Position numbers and translations under genes: made by a program
Notes under the pieces: generated by a model
Database searches by the model: none
What the model saw: the letters and a program-made list of their open reading frames with translations, nothing else
Told to the model about the DNA's origin: nothing
Shown: positions 21,819 to 31,531 of the stretch, one piece after another
How positions within the stretch are numbered: position 1 is the first letter of the stretch
Layout of the letters: each line of letters starts with the position of its first letter
Origin: Chitinophagaceae bacterium
Lineage (GTDB): Bacteria; Bacteroidota; Bacteroidia; Chitinophagales; Chitinophagaceae
DNA: 64,000 nt
Assembly: GCA_947456825.1 (NCBI GenBank)
Contig: CANGTM010000001.1
Location: 1 to 64,000 of the forward strand
Direction of reading: 5' to 3'

Positions 21819-22862
21819 CTATTTATTTGATTGCAAATCTTTTATGATTTTCTCTAGCTCCTTGACTCTCTTTTCCAGCTCAGGCAGCTGTCGAACCAGT
21901 GCCTGGCTGCGCAGCGTTTGGGTATAATCAGCAGCGGGGGTACCGGTTACGGCTTTGCCTTTTTCGATCGATTTACTGACCCCGCTTTGGGCATTGACCT
22001 TTGCCCCATCGCCCAATTGAATATGACCCACTATTCCGGCCTGTCCGCCGATCATGGCTCCTTTTCCAATCTTAGTGCTGCCGCTAATGCCGGCCTGTGC
22101 GGCAATAACTGTAAAGTCACCTACCTCAACGTTATGGGCAACTTGTATCAGATTATCGAGCTTGGCCCCTTTGCGAACTATAGTGGCACCAATGGTGGCC
22201 CGGTCGATGGTGGTGTTGGCGCCGATCTCTACATCATCCTCTATGATCACATTGCCGATCTGCGGTACTTTTTGCAAACTGCCATCGGCTTTTGGTGCAA
22301 AGCCGAAGCCATCACTACCAATTACGGTGCCTGCATGAACGGTGACGTTATTTCCTAACTGGCACTGATGATAAATTTTTACGCCCGCGTGCAGCACACA
22401 ATTCTCTCCAATAATTACATTGTTTCCAATAAAGCAGTGCGGGTAGATCTTGCTGTTTTTTCCGATGGTGACCTCTTCGCCAACGTAGGCAAAAGCGCCC
22501 ATAAATACGGCCTCGCCCAGCTTTGCGCTCGATGCAATAAAGGAAGGTTGCTGAATGCCAGTCAGGTTCGATTGCTGCATTTTTTGGTAGATGTCCAAAA
22601 GCGTGGCAAAAGAAGAGTAAGCATCATTGACCCGTAACAGCGTAGCCGCTACCGGCTGCCGCAAAACAAAATCATTGTTGAGGATCACCAGCGAGGCTTT
22701 CGTAGTGTAAAGGTGCTCCTCGTATTTAGGGTTGGCTAAAAAAGAAAGTTGTCCGCGTTGTGCCTCTTCGATCTTGCCAAATGCCTGTACCGATACTTCG
22801 GGATCTCCCTCGATGGTGGCCCCGATGAGCGGGGCTAATTGGGCGGCGGTAAAGTGCATCAT
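21819..22862 (-). CDS. lpxD: UDP-3-O-(3-hydroxymyristoyl)glucosamine N-acyltransferase
   Basis: Left-handed beta-helix hexapeptide repeats, [47 protein letters not shown]. Confidence 0.95.
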   Translation of the reverse strand: MMHFTAAQLAPLIGATIEGDPEVSVQAFGKIEEAQRGQLSFLANPKYEEHLYTTKASLVILNNDFVLRQPVAATLLRVNDAYSSFATLLDIYQKMQQSNLTGIQQPSFIASSAKLGEAVFMGAFAYVGEEVTIGKNSKIYPHCFIGNNVIIGENCVLHAGVKIYHQCQLGNNVTVHAGTVIGSDGFGFAPKADGSLQKVPQIGNVIIEDDVEIGANTTIDRATIGATIVRKGAKLDNLIQVAHNVEVGDFTVIAAQAGISGSTKIGKGAMIGGQAGIVGHIQLGDGAKVNAQSGVSKSIEKGKAVTGTPAADYTQTLRSQALVRQLPELEKRVKELEKIIKDLQSNK

Positions 22863-22912
22863 AGGCGAACGACACTGTTTTTTGGAGGGGCCTTGTGGGT
22901 GGCCCCTGCTTT

Positions 22913-24160
22913 TTAGTAGATCAAGCTATCCCCCGGATAACAAATATATTCTTTACTGATCTCTCCAAAGGCCAGACTGCTGCCGTAATTGATGAGGGCA
23001 TTGTCTACCTCCGAGATATCCTTGACCGAGCCGTCCTTAAAGAGAATGTGGATCCTTTCGTCTTTGGGATTGTACGTGGTATTGCTGGCGTTGCCGGTAA
23101 ATACGAAGTAGTCTGCTTCTTCTTCTGCAATGCCCAATCGAAGGGCCGTTTTTTTTCGAAGTTCGGCTAATCGTGTGGGGTCAACAGGCTCATTCAAGAA
23201 CCGGATCTTGAGCAATTTTCGTTCGGTGACCAGACGGCTAAGGGTAGAAAGAACTTTGTCGGGATGATGGCACCAGTTTTTGATACTGGCCATCACATCA
23301 TGATCATCAAGACGGCAAAAGCGATCCAAATGCTGCTTGATGGTGGTGCCGACTGCTCGATTTTGCAAGAAAAAGTCCAGGTCCTTACTGGCGGCCTGCA
23401 GCGAAACCTTCTGCTGCAAGAGCTGGAGCACCCGCTTGAAGATAAGCACCACCGACATCTCGGCGCTCACGACCGTTTTGTGTAAATAGACCTGCCAGTA
23501 CATCAGCCGGCGGCTGATCAGGAATTTCTCTATCGAGAAGATCGCTTTTTCCTCAACCATCAGCGCGCCGTCTTTAACCGCCAGCATCTTTAGGATGCGG
23601 TCGTATCCGATGACCCCTTCGGCCACCCCGGTAAAGAAACTGTCGCGGTTCAGGTAGTCCATCCGGTCCACATCGAGTTGTCCGGATATGAGCTGGTGTA
23701 AAAAACGTTTAGGGTAGGAGTCGGTGAAAATAGCGATAGCGGTGCTCAGCTGCCCATTAAAATGCTCATTGAGGTGCTCCATGATGAGCAGGGAGAGCGT
23801 CTCGTGGTGCAATCCGGGTATAAGAACTTTTTCTAGCGCATGCGAAAAGGGGCCATGTCCGCCGTCGTGTAACAGGATAGCCAGCTTGGCGCCCAGTTCT
23901 TCTTCTTCGGTAATGGGCACCCCTTTGCTTTTTAATTCTGAAAGTGCTATGCCCATCAGGTGGTAGGCACCTAGCGAATGATGCAGCCTCGAATGCATGG
24001 CCCCGGGGTAGACCAAGTGCGCGAAGGCCATTTGGTGTATGTTGCGGAGTCGTTGATAATAGGGATGCGAGATCAACTCCAGTACCAGCGGATGGTCGAT
24101 GGTAATGAATCCATACACAGGGTCGTTGATGATCTTTCTGACAGCGGAAGGGGTAGACAT
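22913..24160 (-). CDS. HD-domain phosphohydrolase
   Basis: HD motif region ([48 protein letters not shown]). Start chosen at [10 protein letters not shown]. Confidence 0.9.
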   Translation of the reverse strand: MSTPSAVRKIINDPVYGFITIDHPLVLELISHPYYQRLRNIHQMAFAHLVYPGAMHSRLHHSLGAYHLMGIALSELKSKGVPITEEEELGAKLAILLHDGGHGPFSHALEKVLIPGLHHETLSLLIMEHLNEHFNGQLSTAIAIFTDSYPKRFLHQLISGQLDVDRMDYLNRDSFFTGVAEGVIGYDRILKMLAVKDGALMVEEKAIFSIEKFLISRRLMYWQVYLHKTVVSAEMSVVLIFKRVLQLLQQKVSLQAASKDLDFFLQNRAVGTTIKQHLDRFCRLDDHDVMASIKNWCHHPDKVLSTLSRLVTERKLLKIRFLNEPVDPTRLAELRKKTALRLGIAEEEADYFVFTGNASNTTYNPKDERIHILFKDGSVKDISEVDNALINYGSSLAFGEISKEYICYPGDSLIY

Positions 24161-24187
24161 AATGTTAAAGCCGGCGGGGCCAGTCTT

Positions 24188-24195
24188 CAAAAATA
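24188..24195 (-). promoter_or_regulatory. -7 box TATTTTTG before HD-domain gene
   Basis: Exact TAnnTTTG, 27 nt before ATG 24160; divergent with porX box. Confidence 0.5.
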
Positions 24196-24216
24196 CAAAG
24201 GCTAACTTTAAAAAGC

Positions 24217-24224
24217 TAAATTTG
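24217..24224 (+). promoter_or_regulatory. -7 box TAAATTTG before porX
   Basis: Exact TAnnTTTG, 5 nt before ATG 24230. Confidence 0.6.
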
Positions 24225-24229
24225 AAGCC

Positions 24230-25822
24230 ATGGCACTGGCAAGAATCATATGGGTAGATGACGAGATCGAAAGCCTTCGCTCGCAGCAACTTTTTTTAGA
24301 GAACAAGGGCTATCAGGTCGAGACCTTTACCAATGGGTTTGAGGCGATCGACTATGTAAAGGAACACCCGGTCGATGTAGTATTGATCGACGAAAGCATG
24401 CCCGGTATCACGGGTCTCGAAACGCTCGCCAAGATCAAGGAGATCAACCGTTCGATACCCGTGGTGCTCATCACTAAGAACGAGACCGAGAATCTCATGG
24501 ACGATGCCATTGGTTCGCAGATCAGCGACTATCTGATCAAACCGGTCAATCCCAACCAGGTTTGGCTGAGCCTTAAAAAGATCATCGATAATAAGCGACT
24601 GGTAGCCGAAAAGACCACCTCGGCCTATCAACAACAGTTTCGTCATCTTTTTACCGCACTCAATAGCAATCCCGATCACCGCGAGTGGAGAGATATCTAT
24701 AAAAAACTAGTGTATTGGGAACTGGAGATGCAGCGTACCGACAGCCCCGAGATGCAAGAAGTGCTACAAACCCAAAAGGCAGAGGCCAACACCGAGTTCT
24801 TTAAATTCATCAGCAAGCAGTATGCGGGTTGGATACAAGAGCCGGCATCGGCGCCGGTCATGAGTCATACGTTGCTGCGCAACAAGGTGATTCCGCAACT
24901 CGAAAAGGAGGTCCCGCTTTTTTTTATCCTGATCGATAACCTGCGCTTCGATCAGTGGAAGGCCATCGAGCCGGTCCTGTTACAGAATTTCAGACGAACC
25001 GAAGAAGATAGCTTCTACAGTATATTGCCTACGGCCACGCAGTACGCTCGCAACGCTATCTTTTCGGGTTTGTTGCCCATGGATATGCAAAAGCAATATC
25101 CGCAGTATTTTAAGCACGACGAGGAGGAGGGCGGTAAGAATCTATTTGAGGAGGAGTTGCTTCGCGCCCAGTTGCAGCGCCTGGGAAAAGGGTCGCTGCG
25201 AGTACACTACACCAAAGTGCTCAACAATCAATCGGGGCTGGAGCTGCAACAGCAGATCCATAATCTCATGGGCAATGACCTCAACATTATCGTATACAAT
25301 TTTGTGGATATGCTCAGCCATGCGCGCACGGAAATGGAAGTGCTCAAGGAATTGGCCGGAGACGAGAGCAGTTACAGAAGTGTAACGGCCTCTTGGTTCG
25401 AGCATTCTCCCTTGCATCAGGCCCTTAAGCGCATAGCTGACAAACGCTGTAAGATCGTGTTGGCCACCGACCATGGAAGCATTCGGGTGCACACGCCCTG
25501 CAAGGTGCTGGGCGACAGGCAGACCACCACCAATTTGCGCTACAAGCACGGGCGAAACCTGCAGTACGAACCCAAAGATGTGCTGGCTTTTCGTAATCCT
25601 TTACTGGCGGGCTTGCCTAGTCCGGCGATCAATTCCTCTTATATTTTTGCCAAGGGTGACCATTACCTCTGCTACCCCAATAACTATAACCACTATGTGA
25701 ACTATTATCGTAATACTTTTCAACATGGCGGCATCAGTTTAGAGGAAATGATCGTACCCGTCATCACCTTACAATCGCGTAACTTTGTAAATCCGTATGA
25801 AGTACAATCAGACAACCCTTGA
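24230..25822 (+). CDS. porX: T9SS response regulator PorX (CheY-like receiver + PglZ domain)
   Basis: Receiver WVDDEIESLR...VVLIDESMPGITG...PVVLITK; PglZ FFILIDNLRFDQW, ILPTATQYARNAIFSG, IIVYNFVDMLSHA, VLATDHGSIRV. Confidence 0.93.
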   Translation: MALARIIWVDDEIESLRSQQLFLENKGYQVETFTNGFEAIDYVKEHPVDVVLIDESMPGITGLETLAKIKEINRSIPVVLITKNETENLMDDAIGSQISDYLIKPVNPNQVWLSLKKIIDNKRLVAEKTTSAYQQQFRHLFTALNSNPDHREWRDIYKKLVYWELEMQRTDSPEMQEVLQTQKAEANTEFFKFISKQYAGWIQEPASAPVMSHTLLRNKVIPQLEKEVPLFFILIDNLRFDQWKAIEPVLLQNFRRTEEDSFYSILPTATQYARNAIFSGLLPMDMQKQYPQYFKHDEEEGGKNLFEEELLRAQLQRLGKGSLRVHYTKVLNNQSGLELQQQIHNLMGNDLNIIVYNFVDMLSHARTEMEVLKELAGDESSYRSVTASWFEHSPLHQALKRIADKRCKIVLATDHGSIRVHTPCKVLGDRQTTTNLRYKHGRNLQYEPKDVLAFRNPLLAGLPSPAINSSYIFAKGDHYLCYPNNYNHYVNYYRNTFQHGGISLEEMIVPVITLQSRNFVNPYEVQSDNP

Positions 25823-26060
25823 TAAGTTAGAGGCCATCCCCGAACAGGCCGGTTATGTTTTGCGCTATGAAAGAGGCACCTTTCAGAGCGGTTACTGCAT
25901 TTTGGAATCGAAAAAAGTAGTGGTGCTCAACAAATTCTTGCCCATCGAGGGGCGCATCAACACCCTTATTGACCTTATTCCCCAGTTGTCGATAGACCCG
26001 GGATTGCTGTCAGAGCCCTCTGCCAAACTCTTTGATGAGATCATTCTGATGCGGGCATGA
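25797..26060 (+). CDS. Small hypothetical protein overlapping porX 3' end
   Basis: 87 aa MKYNQTTLDKLEAIPEQAGYVLRYERGTFQSGYCILESKKVVVLNKFLPIEGRINTLIDLIPQL; ATG overlaps porX by 26 bp and TGA region overlaps next ATG (26057), suggesting translational coupling. Confidence 0.8.
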   Translation: MKYNQTTLDKLEAIPEQAGYVLRYERGTFQSGYCILESKKVVVLNKFLPIEGRINTLIDLIPQLSIDPGLLSEPSAKLFDEIILMRA

Positions 26061-26848
26061 ACTGTCCTCCCTTGCAGATCAGTTTTTTGGGAACCGGCAC
26101 CAGTGGCGGCGTTCCCATGATCGCTTGTGATTGTAGTGTCTGTTCCTCCGGGGATCCGCGAGATAAGCGACTCCGCTCCAGCATTTTGGTACAGTCGCCC
26201 ACCACTACGCTGGTGGTCGATACCGGTCCTGATTTTCGTTTCCAGATGCTTCGCAAAAAAGTGCGTCATCTCGATGCTGTAGTTTTTACGCATCCCCACA
26301 AAGATCATTTGGCCGGGCTCGATGATATCAGAGCTTTCAATCATTTTGGACAAAAGCCCATGCAGGTATTTGCCGATTCGCTGACCGAAGAAGCGCTTCG
26401 CCGTGATTTTTATTATGCTTTCGCCGAGTCGCGATACCCGGGTATTCCCGAATTGCAGTTGCAAACCATTACTGAGGCTGCTTTTTGGGTTGGCGATATT
26501 CCGGTGCAGCCCATTCAGGTCTGGCATCACCGAATGCCGGTGCTAGGGTTTCGTTTTGGACACTTTACCTATATCACCGATGCTAATCGCATCGAAGAAG
26601 AGGAGCTTCAAAAAATTAAGGGAAGTCAGGCCTTGGTCTTAAACGCCCTTCGCAAAGAGGCGCATCTCTCTCACTTTACGCTCGACCAGGCCATTGCCTT
26701 GATCCAGTCTTTGCAGGTGCCACAGGGATATCTTACTCATCTCTCTCATCAAATGGGGTTGCATGCGGATGTCGCTGCCGAATTGCCCCCGGGGGTTGCA
26801 CTTGCCTACGATGGGATGGAGCTGACGTTTTCAGAAAATAATAACTAA
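26057..26848 (+). CDS. MBL-fold metallo-hydrolase (PhnP/RNase Z-like fold)
   Basis: FLGTGTSGGVPMIACDC, VDTGPDFRFQ, FTHPHKDHLAGLDDIR. Confidence 0.9.
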   Translation: MNCPPLQISFLGTGTSGGVPMIACDCSVCSSGDPRDKRLRSSILVQSPTTTLVVDTGPDFRFQMLRKKVRHLDAVVFTHPHKDHLAGLDDIRAFNHFGQKPMQVFADSLTEEALRRDFYYAFAESRYPGIPELQLQTITEAAFWVGDIPVQPIQVWHHRMPVLGFRFGHFTYITDANRIEEEELQKIKGSQALVLNALRKEAHLSHFTLDQAIALIQSLQVPQGYLTHLSHQMGLHADVAAELPPGVALAYDGMELTFSENNN

Positions 26849-26889
26849 CAAGCGTTAGTTTACGTGGTGAAAGCCCTATCTTAGCGGCT

Positions 26890-28032
26890 ATGAAATTTGA
26901 GACCTCCGATCTAACGAAAGAAGTAGCGACCGCTGCGCGTGATTTTGCCAGACAACAAATTTTGCCGCATGTGATGGAGTGGGATGAGGCGCAGGTACTT
27001 CCTGTCGATACGTTGCGCGCACTTGGTCAATTGGGAATGATGGGTGTGCTAGTGCCCACCGAGTATGGAGGAGCCGGTCTTAGCTATGCAGAGTATAAAG
27101 TAGTGATTGAGGAGATCGCTGCCGTTTGCGGATCGGTTGGTCTTAGTGTGGCCGCACATAATTCGCTGTGTACCGGCCATATTTTAATGGCGGGTAACGA
27201 AGCACAAAAGAAAAAGTGGTTACCTGCGCTGGCGAGTGCAGAGCAGATCGGCGCCTGGGGCTTGACCGAGGCCAATACCGGAAGCGATGCCGGCAATATG
27301 CGCTGCACCGCCGTACGAAAAGGAGACCAGTGGGTGATTAATGGTACTAAGAATTGGATTACGCATGGCATTAGTGCTGGCATCGCCGTTGTGCTTTGTC
27401 GTACCGGAGAGCCCCGTACTAGTAATAATTGTACCGCCTTTGTAGTAGAGAGAGGAACGCCCGGATTCAAGGCCGGAAAAAAAGAAAATAAATTGGGTAT
27501 GCGTGCCAGCGAGACGGCCGAATTGGTATTTGAAGAATGCGTAATACCTGATGAGAACCGATTAGGCGAGGTGGGCGATGGGTTCAAGCAGGCCATGAAG
27601 ATCCTCGATGGCGGACGCATTTCTATTGCGGCGCTCTCGCTGGGGATCGCCCGTGGGGCTTACCAAGCCTCGCTTCGCTATGCACAAGAAAGACAACAGT
27701 TCGATAAACCGATCGCGAGCTTTCAAGCGATCTCTTTTAAGCTAGCCGATATGGCTACCGAGATCGAAGCGGCCGATCTGCTAATTCAGCAAGCTTGTGA
27801 TCTCAAAGACCGTCACTTACCAGTAACCAGCGCATCGGCCATGGCTAAGTATTACGCCAGTGAAGTGGCCGTGCGGGTAGCTACCGATGCCATTCAGATC
27901 TTTGGAGGATATGGTTATACCAAGGATTTTCCGGTAGAGAAGTTTTATCGCGATGCTAAGCTCTGCACGATCGGAGAGGGTACCAGCGAAATACAAAAAC
28001 TGGTCATTGCTCGACAGTTGCTTAAGGCGTAA
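26890..28032 (+). CDS. Acyl-CoA dehydrogenase
   Basis: GAWGLTEANTGSDAGNMRCTA, DGGRISIAALSLGIARGAY, QIFGGYGYTKDFPVEKFYRDAKLCTIGEGTSEIQK. Confidence 0.95.
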   Translation: MKFETSDLTKEVATAARDFARQQILPHVMEWDEAQVLPVDTLRALGQLGMMGVLVPTEYGGAGLSYAEYKVVIEEIAAVCGSVGLSVAAHNSLCTGHILMAGNEAQKKKWLPALASAEQIGAWGLTEANTGSDAGNMRCTAVRKGDQWVINGTKNWITHGISAGIAVVLCRTGEPRTSNNCTAFVVERGTPGFKAGKKENKLGMRASETAELVFEECVIPDENRLGEVGDGFKQAMKILDGGRISIAALSLGIARGAYQASLRYAQERQQFDKPIASFQAISFKLADMATEIEAADLLIQQACDLKDRHLPVTSASAMAKYYASEVAVRVATDAIQIFGGYGYTKDFPVEKFYRDAKLCTIGEGTSEIQKLVIARQLLKA

Positions 28033-28047
28033 GCCAAGCGGTAGCGA

Positions 28048-29853
28048 CTAGCGCACCTCTTGCCAGTCTACTAATTTCTTATAGATCCCATTTTGTGCGA
28101 TCAATTCTTCGTGCTTGCCACGTTCAGCGATCTTTCCTTTTTGCAATACGATGATCTCGTCGGCATGACGAATGGTAGAGAGGCGATGCGCAATAACGAT
28201 GCTAGTGCGCTGCTGCATCATTTTGTTGATGGCATCTTGCACCAGGCGCTCACTTTCGGTATCGAGAGAGGAGGTGGCCTCGTCTAAGATCAGGATCGGC
28301 GGATTTTTCAGCAGGGCCCGTGCAATGGTAACACGTTGGCGTTCGCCACCGCTCAGCTTGGTGCCGCGGTCTCCGACATTGGTTTGATATCCCTGCTCTT
28401 TGGCCAGTATAAATTCATGAGCATTGGCAATGCGCGCCGCCTGCTCTATATCTGCAGGGGTGGCCGTCGGTTGTCCGAGTGCTATGTTGGCGGCAATGCT
28501 GTCGTTGAAGACGATGGGTTCTTGGGTAACGATGCTCATGAGACTTCGCAGCGATCGCAAACTGTAATTTTTAATATTGATGCCGTCGATGAGCACTTCG
28601 CCCGCAGTCACATCATGAAAGCGAGGCACCAGGTCGGCTAAGGTCGATTTGCCCGAGCCGGAAGCACCCACCAGAGCGATCGTTTTTCCTTTTGGAATAA
28701 CCAGGTCGATACCGTCCAGTATCACCGTATCACCATAGCTAAATTGCACCTTTTTAAATTCGATCGATCGGGTAAATGCAGGTATCGTAATGGCATCGGG
28801 TGCCTCATTGACCGTGATCGGGGCATTGAGGATCTCCTCTATTCTGCCTATGGCAGCCGATCCCTTTCGCATATTGCTGAACGAAGTGGCCAAGGCCTTG
28901 GCCGGATTGATCATGTTGTAAAAAATGCCCAGAAATCCGATAAAGACGGCCGCATCCAATAACTGGTCTTGCAACACCAATTTTCCGCCGTAGTACAACA
29001 CGGCCGTGAACAACGCCACTCCCATTACCTCAGAGAGCGGAGAGGCCAGATCTCTTCGGTATCCGATACGGTTGCGGGCTTGTCGCAGCCGTTCGTTACC
29101 CTGCCGAAATTTATCGCGCAGTATGCCCTCTACTCCAAAGGCCTTGATAACGCGTAAGCCGCCCAGGGTCTCGTCGAGTACGGCCAGCGTTTCGCCAAAT
29201 TTTTGCGCGACCTCTTGTGAGATCTTTTTTAGAGAGCGTGTTATGCGGCCGACCACCAAGCCTAGTACAGGGATCAAGAGCAGAATAAAGAAGGTCAGTG
29301 GTACGCTTATCGAAAAAAGGAACACCAAGGTTAGTAAGATAGTCAGTGGATCGCGTATCCAACCTTCTAGCGCACCGATCACCGAAACTTCGACCTCATT
29401 GACATCGTTGGTCATGCGGCTCATCAGGTCTCCTTTACGTTTTTCATTGAAGTAGCCGATGGGCAGTTGCAGCACCTTATCGTAAAGGTCCTCGCGCAGT
29501 TGGTTGACTAGTTGATGTTTGAGCGGATTGAGTGTGTAATAGGCCAGGTATAAGAAGAGATTCTTACCTAGAATGAAAGCGATCATCAACCAGCAAATGA
29601 TGGCCAGTGCCGCCAATTGGCCCGACTGCTCTACTTGTTGTTGCAGGAACTGATTGACCGAATCGAGGACCAGGTTGTGTCCTCCGCCTGAGGGTAGTGC
29701 CTGTTGGCCCGTAAAAATGAGCTGTAAGAAGGGCATGAGCATGCCGATCGATACGATAGAGAAGAAGATGCTCAGGACGATGAAAAGAAAATAAAGTGCC
29801 ACACGACCTTTGTAATCTGTTAAATACCTAAAAATCCGGGCATACGATCTCAT
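28048..29853 (-). CDS. ABC transporter, ATP-binding/permease (MsbA-like lipid/multidrug exporter)
   Basis: Walker A GASGSGKST, LSGGERQRVTIARALLKNPPILILDEATSSLD; N-terminal TM domain. Start at MRSYARIF. Confidence 0.93.
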   Translation of the reverse strand: MRSYARIFRYLTDYKGRVALYFLFIVLSIFFSIVSIGMLMPFLQLIFTGQQALPSGGGHNLVLDSVNQFLQQQVEQSGQLAALAIICWLMIAFILGKNLFLYLAYYTLNPLKHQLVNQLREDLYDKVLQLPIGYFNEKRKGDLMSRMTNDVNEVEVSVIGALEGWIRDPLTILLTLVFLFSISVPLTFFILLLIPVLGLVVGRITRSLKKISQEVAQKFGETLAVLDETLGGLRVIKAFGVEGILRDKFRQGNERLRQARNRIGYRRDLASPLSEVMGVALFTAVLYYGGKLVLQDQLLDAAVFIGFLGIFYNMINPAKALATSFSNMRKGSAAIGRIEEILNAPITVNEAPDAITIPAFTRSIEFKKVQFSYGDTVILDGIDLVIPKGKTIALVGASGSGKSTLADLVPRFHDVTAGEVLIDGINIKNYSLRSLRSLMSIVTQEPIVFNDSIAANIALGQPTATPADIEQAARIANAHEFILAKEQGYQTNVGDRGTKLSGGERQRVTIARALLKNPPILILDEATSSLDTESERLVQDAINKMMQQRTSIVIAHRLSTIRHADEIIVLQKGKIAERGKHEELIAQNGIYKKLVDWQEVR

Positions 29854-29912
29854 GGGTGTAGCGGCTGATAGGGGCAAAGTAACTACTTTTACAGGGACCT
29901 CAATCAATTTAT

Positions 29913-30296
29913 ATGGAAGAAGGAAAAAGACAAAAGCAAATCGCCGGCCTGCTCAATCAAGAGATGAATGATATCTTTCAGCGGCTGGGGCTGACGATGA
30001 TCGAAGGCGGAATGGTGTCGATCTCATCGGTAAAAGTGACTTCCGATCTGCTGGAGGCCCGTTTCTATCTGAGTTTTTTTCAGGTCAGCAATCCGCAGGC
30101 GGCGCTCCATAAAATCGAAGAAAGGCATCACGACATCAAAAAAGAACTCGCTAACCGCGTTCGTCACCAACTGCGCAGTATTCCGGTGCTCAAGTTCTTT
30201 CGAGACGATACGCTCGATCACGTCTTTAAGATGGAAGAGCTATTTGAGCGTATCGAAGCGGATCGAAAAAAGCAATCCAAGAAAACCGATTCCTGA
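29913..30296 (+). CDS. rbfA: 30S ribosome-binding factor A
   Basis: KRQKQIAGLLNQEMNDIF, VSISSVKVTSDLLEARFYLS, VRHQLRSIPVLKFFRDDTLDH. Confidence 0.9.
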   Translation: MEEGKRQKQIAGLLNQEMNDIFQRLGLTMIEGGMVSISSVKVTSDLLEARFYLSFFQVSNPQAALHKIEERHHDIKKELANRVRHQLRSIPVLKFFRDDTLDHVFKMEELFERIEADRKKQSKKTDS

Positions 30297-30307
30297 ACGG
30301 CTATCTC

Positions 30308-31531
30308 ATGCATTTTCTATTTGCCTGGCGCTATTTTAAAGCTAAGAAGTCGACGCAGGCTATCAATGTGATCGCTTGGACCAGTATGGGGGCGATGGTA
30401 ATTGGTACCGCCGCACTTATTTTAGTATTGAGCGTGTTCAATGGTTTTGAGGGGATGGTCAAGTCGCTGTACTCCTCTTTTTATCCATCGTGGAAAATAA
30501 CTGCTGCCAGTGGAAAGACCTTTACCTTGGGTGAGGAGCAGTTGAAGGCTATTGCAGCATTGCCTGGTGTTACCGCCTTGTCGCGGGTAGTCGAAGAAAA
30601 AGCGATGCTACAGGCCGCAGAGAACCAGACGATGGTTCAATTGAAGGGAGTAGAGGATAGTTACCGGCAAGTGAGCGGAGTAGCCTCACACTTGGTCAAT
30701 GGTGAATACAGGTTGGGTACGGCCGAGCAACCACAAGTAATTATGGGGGCTGGTGTAGCCGACGCGCTGGGGGTGTATTCGGATAGAAATTTAATTCCCT
30801 TGACCGTCTACCTGCCTCAAAAGACAACGACCCTTCAACTCGATTGGACAAGAGATATTCGCATAGGATCGCTGCAGACCGCTGGTACGTTTATGATTCA
30901 GCAAGATTTCGATAATCGCTATGCGATCGTGCCCATCGCCTTCCTACAATCCTCACTAGGCATCTCTTCTACCATGTGCAGCGCCGTAGAGATCGCGACC
31001 GCCTCCACTGTCGAACCGCAGTCCCTTCGAAACTCGCTGCAACAGATCGTAGGGTCGCAGTGTCTGGTACAAGACCGTTATCAGCAAAACAAAAGTTTAT
31101 ATGCCGTTATGCGCACGGAACGCTGGATCGTATATGCCGTGCTTTCGTTGATCTTGGTGGTGGCCGCCTTTACCATGATCGGCGCCCTTACCATGCTGGT
31201 GCTCGAAAAACAAAAGGATATTAGTGTACTGCAGGCGCTCGGGATGGACCGCAGTGGCATACTGCGTATTTTCTTATCAGAAGGATTGTTGCTGGCCGCC
31301 GGTGGCGCCGGCTTGGGTATGTTATTGGCCACCACATTGGCGTGGCTGCAGATCCGCTATCATCTGATTCCGCTGCAGGGAGGAAGTTTTTTGATCGACT
31401 ATTATCCGGTAGCGCTGCGGGCCAACGATTTTTTGTTGGTGGGTGCCACGGTGCTGGTCATCGCCACATTGGCATCTTGGCTGCCAGCTTATAAAGCGTC
31501 CCGTACCCCATTTGAGTTACGCGCAGAGTAA
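30308..31531 (+). CDS. ABC transporter permease, FtsX/LolE-like
   Basis: RYFKAKKSTQAINVIAWTSMGAMVIGTAALILVLSVFNGFEGMV, C-terminal FtsX TM domain ending PAYKASRTPFELRAE. Confidence 0.88.
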   Translation: MHFLFAWRYFKAKKSTQAINVIAWTSMGAMVIGTAALILVLSVFNGFEGMVKSLYSSFYPSWKITAASGKTFTLGEEQLKAIAALPGVTALSRVVEEKAMLQAAENQTMVQLKGVEDSYRQVSGVASHLVNGEYRLGTAEQPQVIMGAGVADALGVYSDRNLIPLTVYLPQKTTTLQLDWTRDIRIGSLQTAGTFMIQQDFDNRYAIVPIAFLQSSLGISSTMCSAVEIATASTVEPQSLRNSLQQIVGSQCLVQDRYQQNKSLYAVMRTERWIVYAVLSLILVVAAFTMIGALTMLVLEKQKDISVLQALGMDRSGILRIFLSEGLLLAAGGAGLGMLLATTLAWLQIRYHLIPLQGGSFLIDYYPVALRANDFLLVGATVLVIATLASWLPAYKASRTPFELRAE

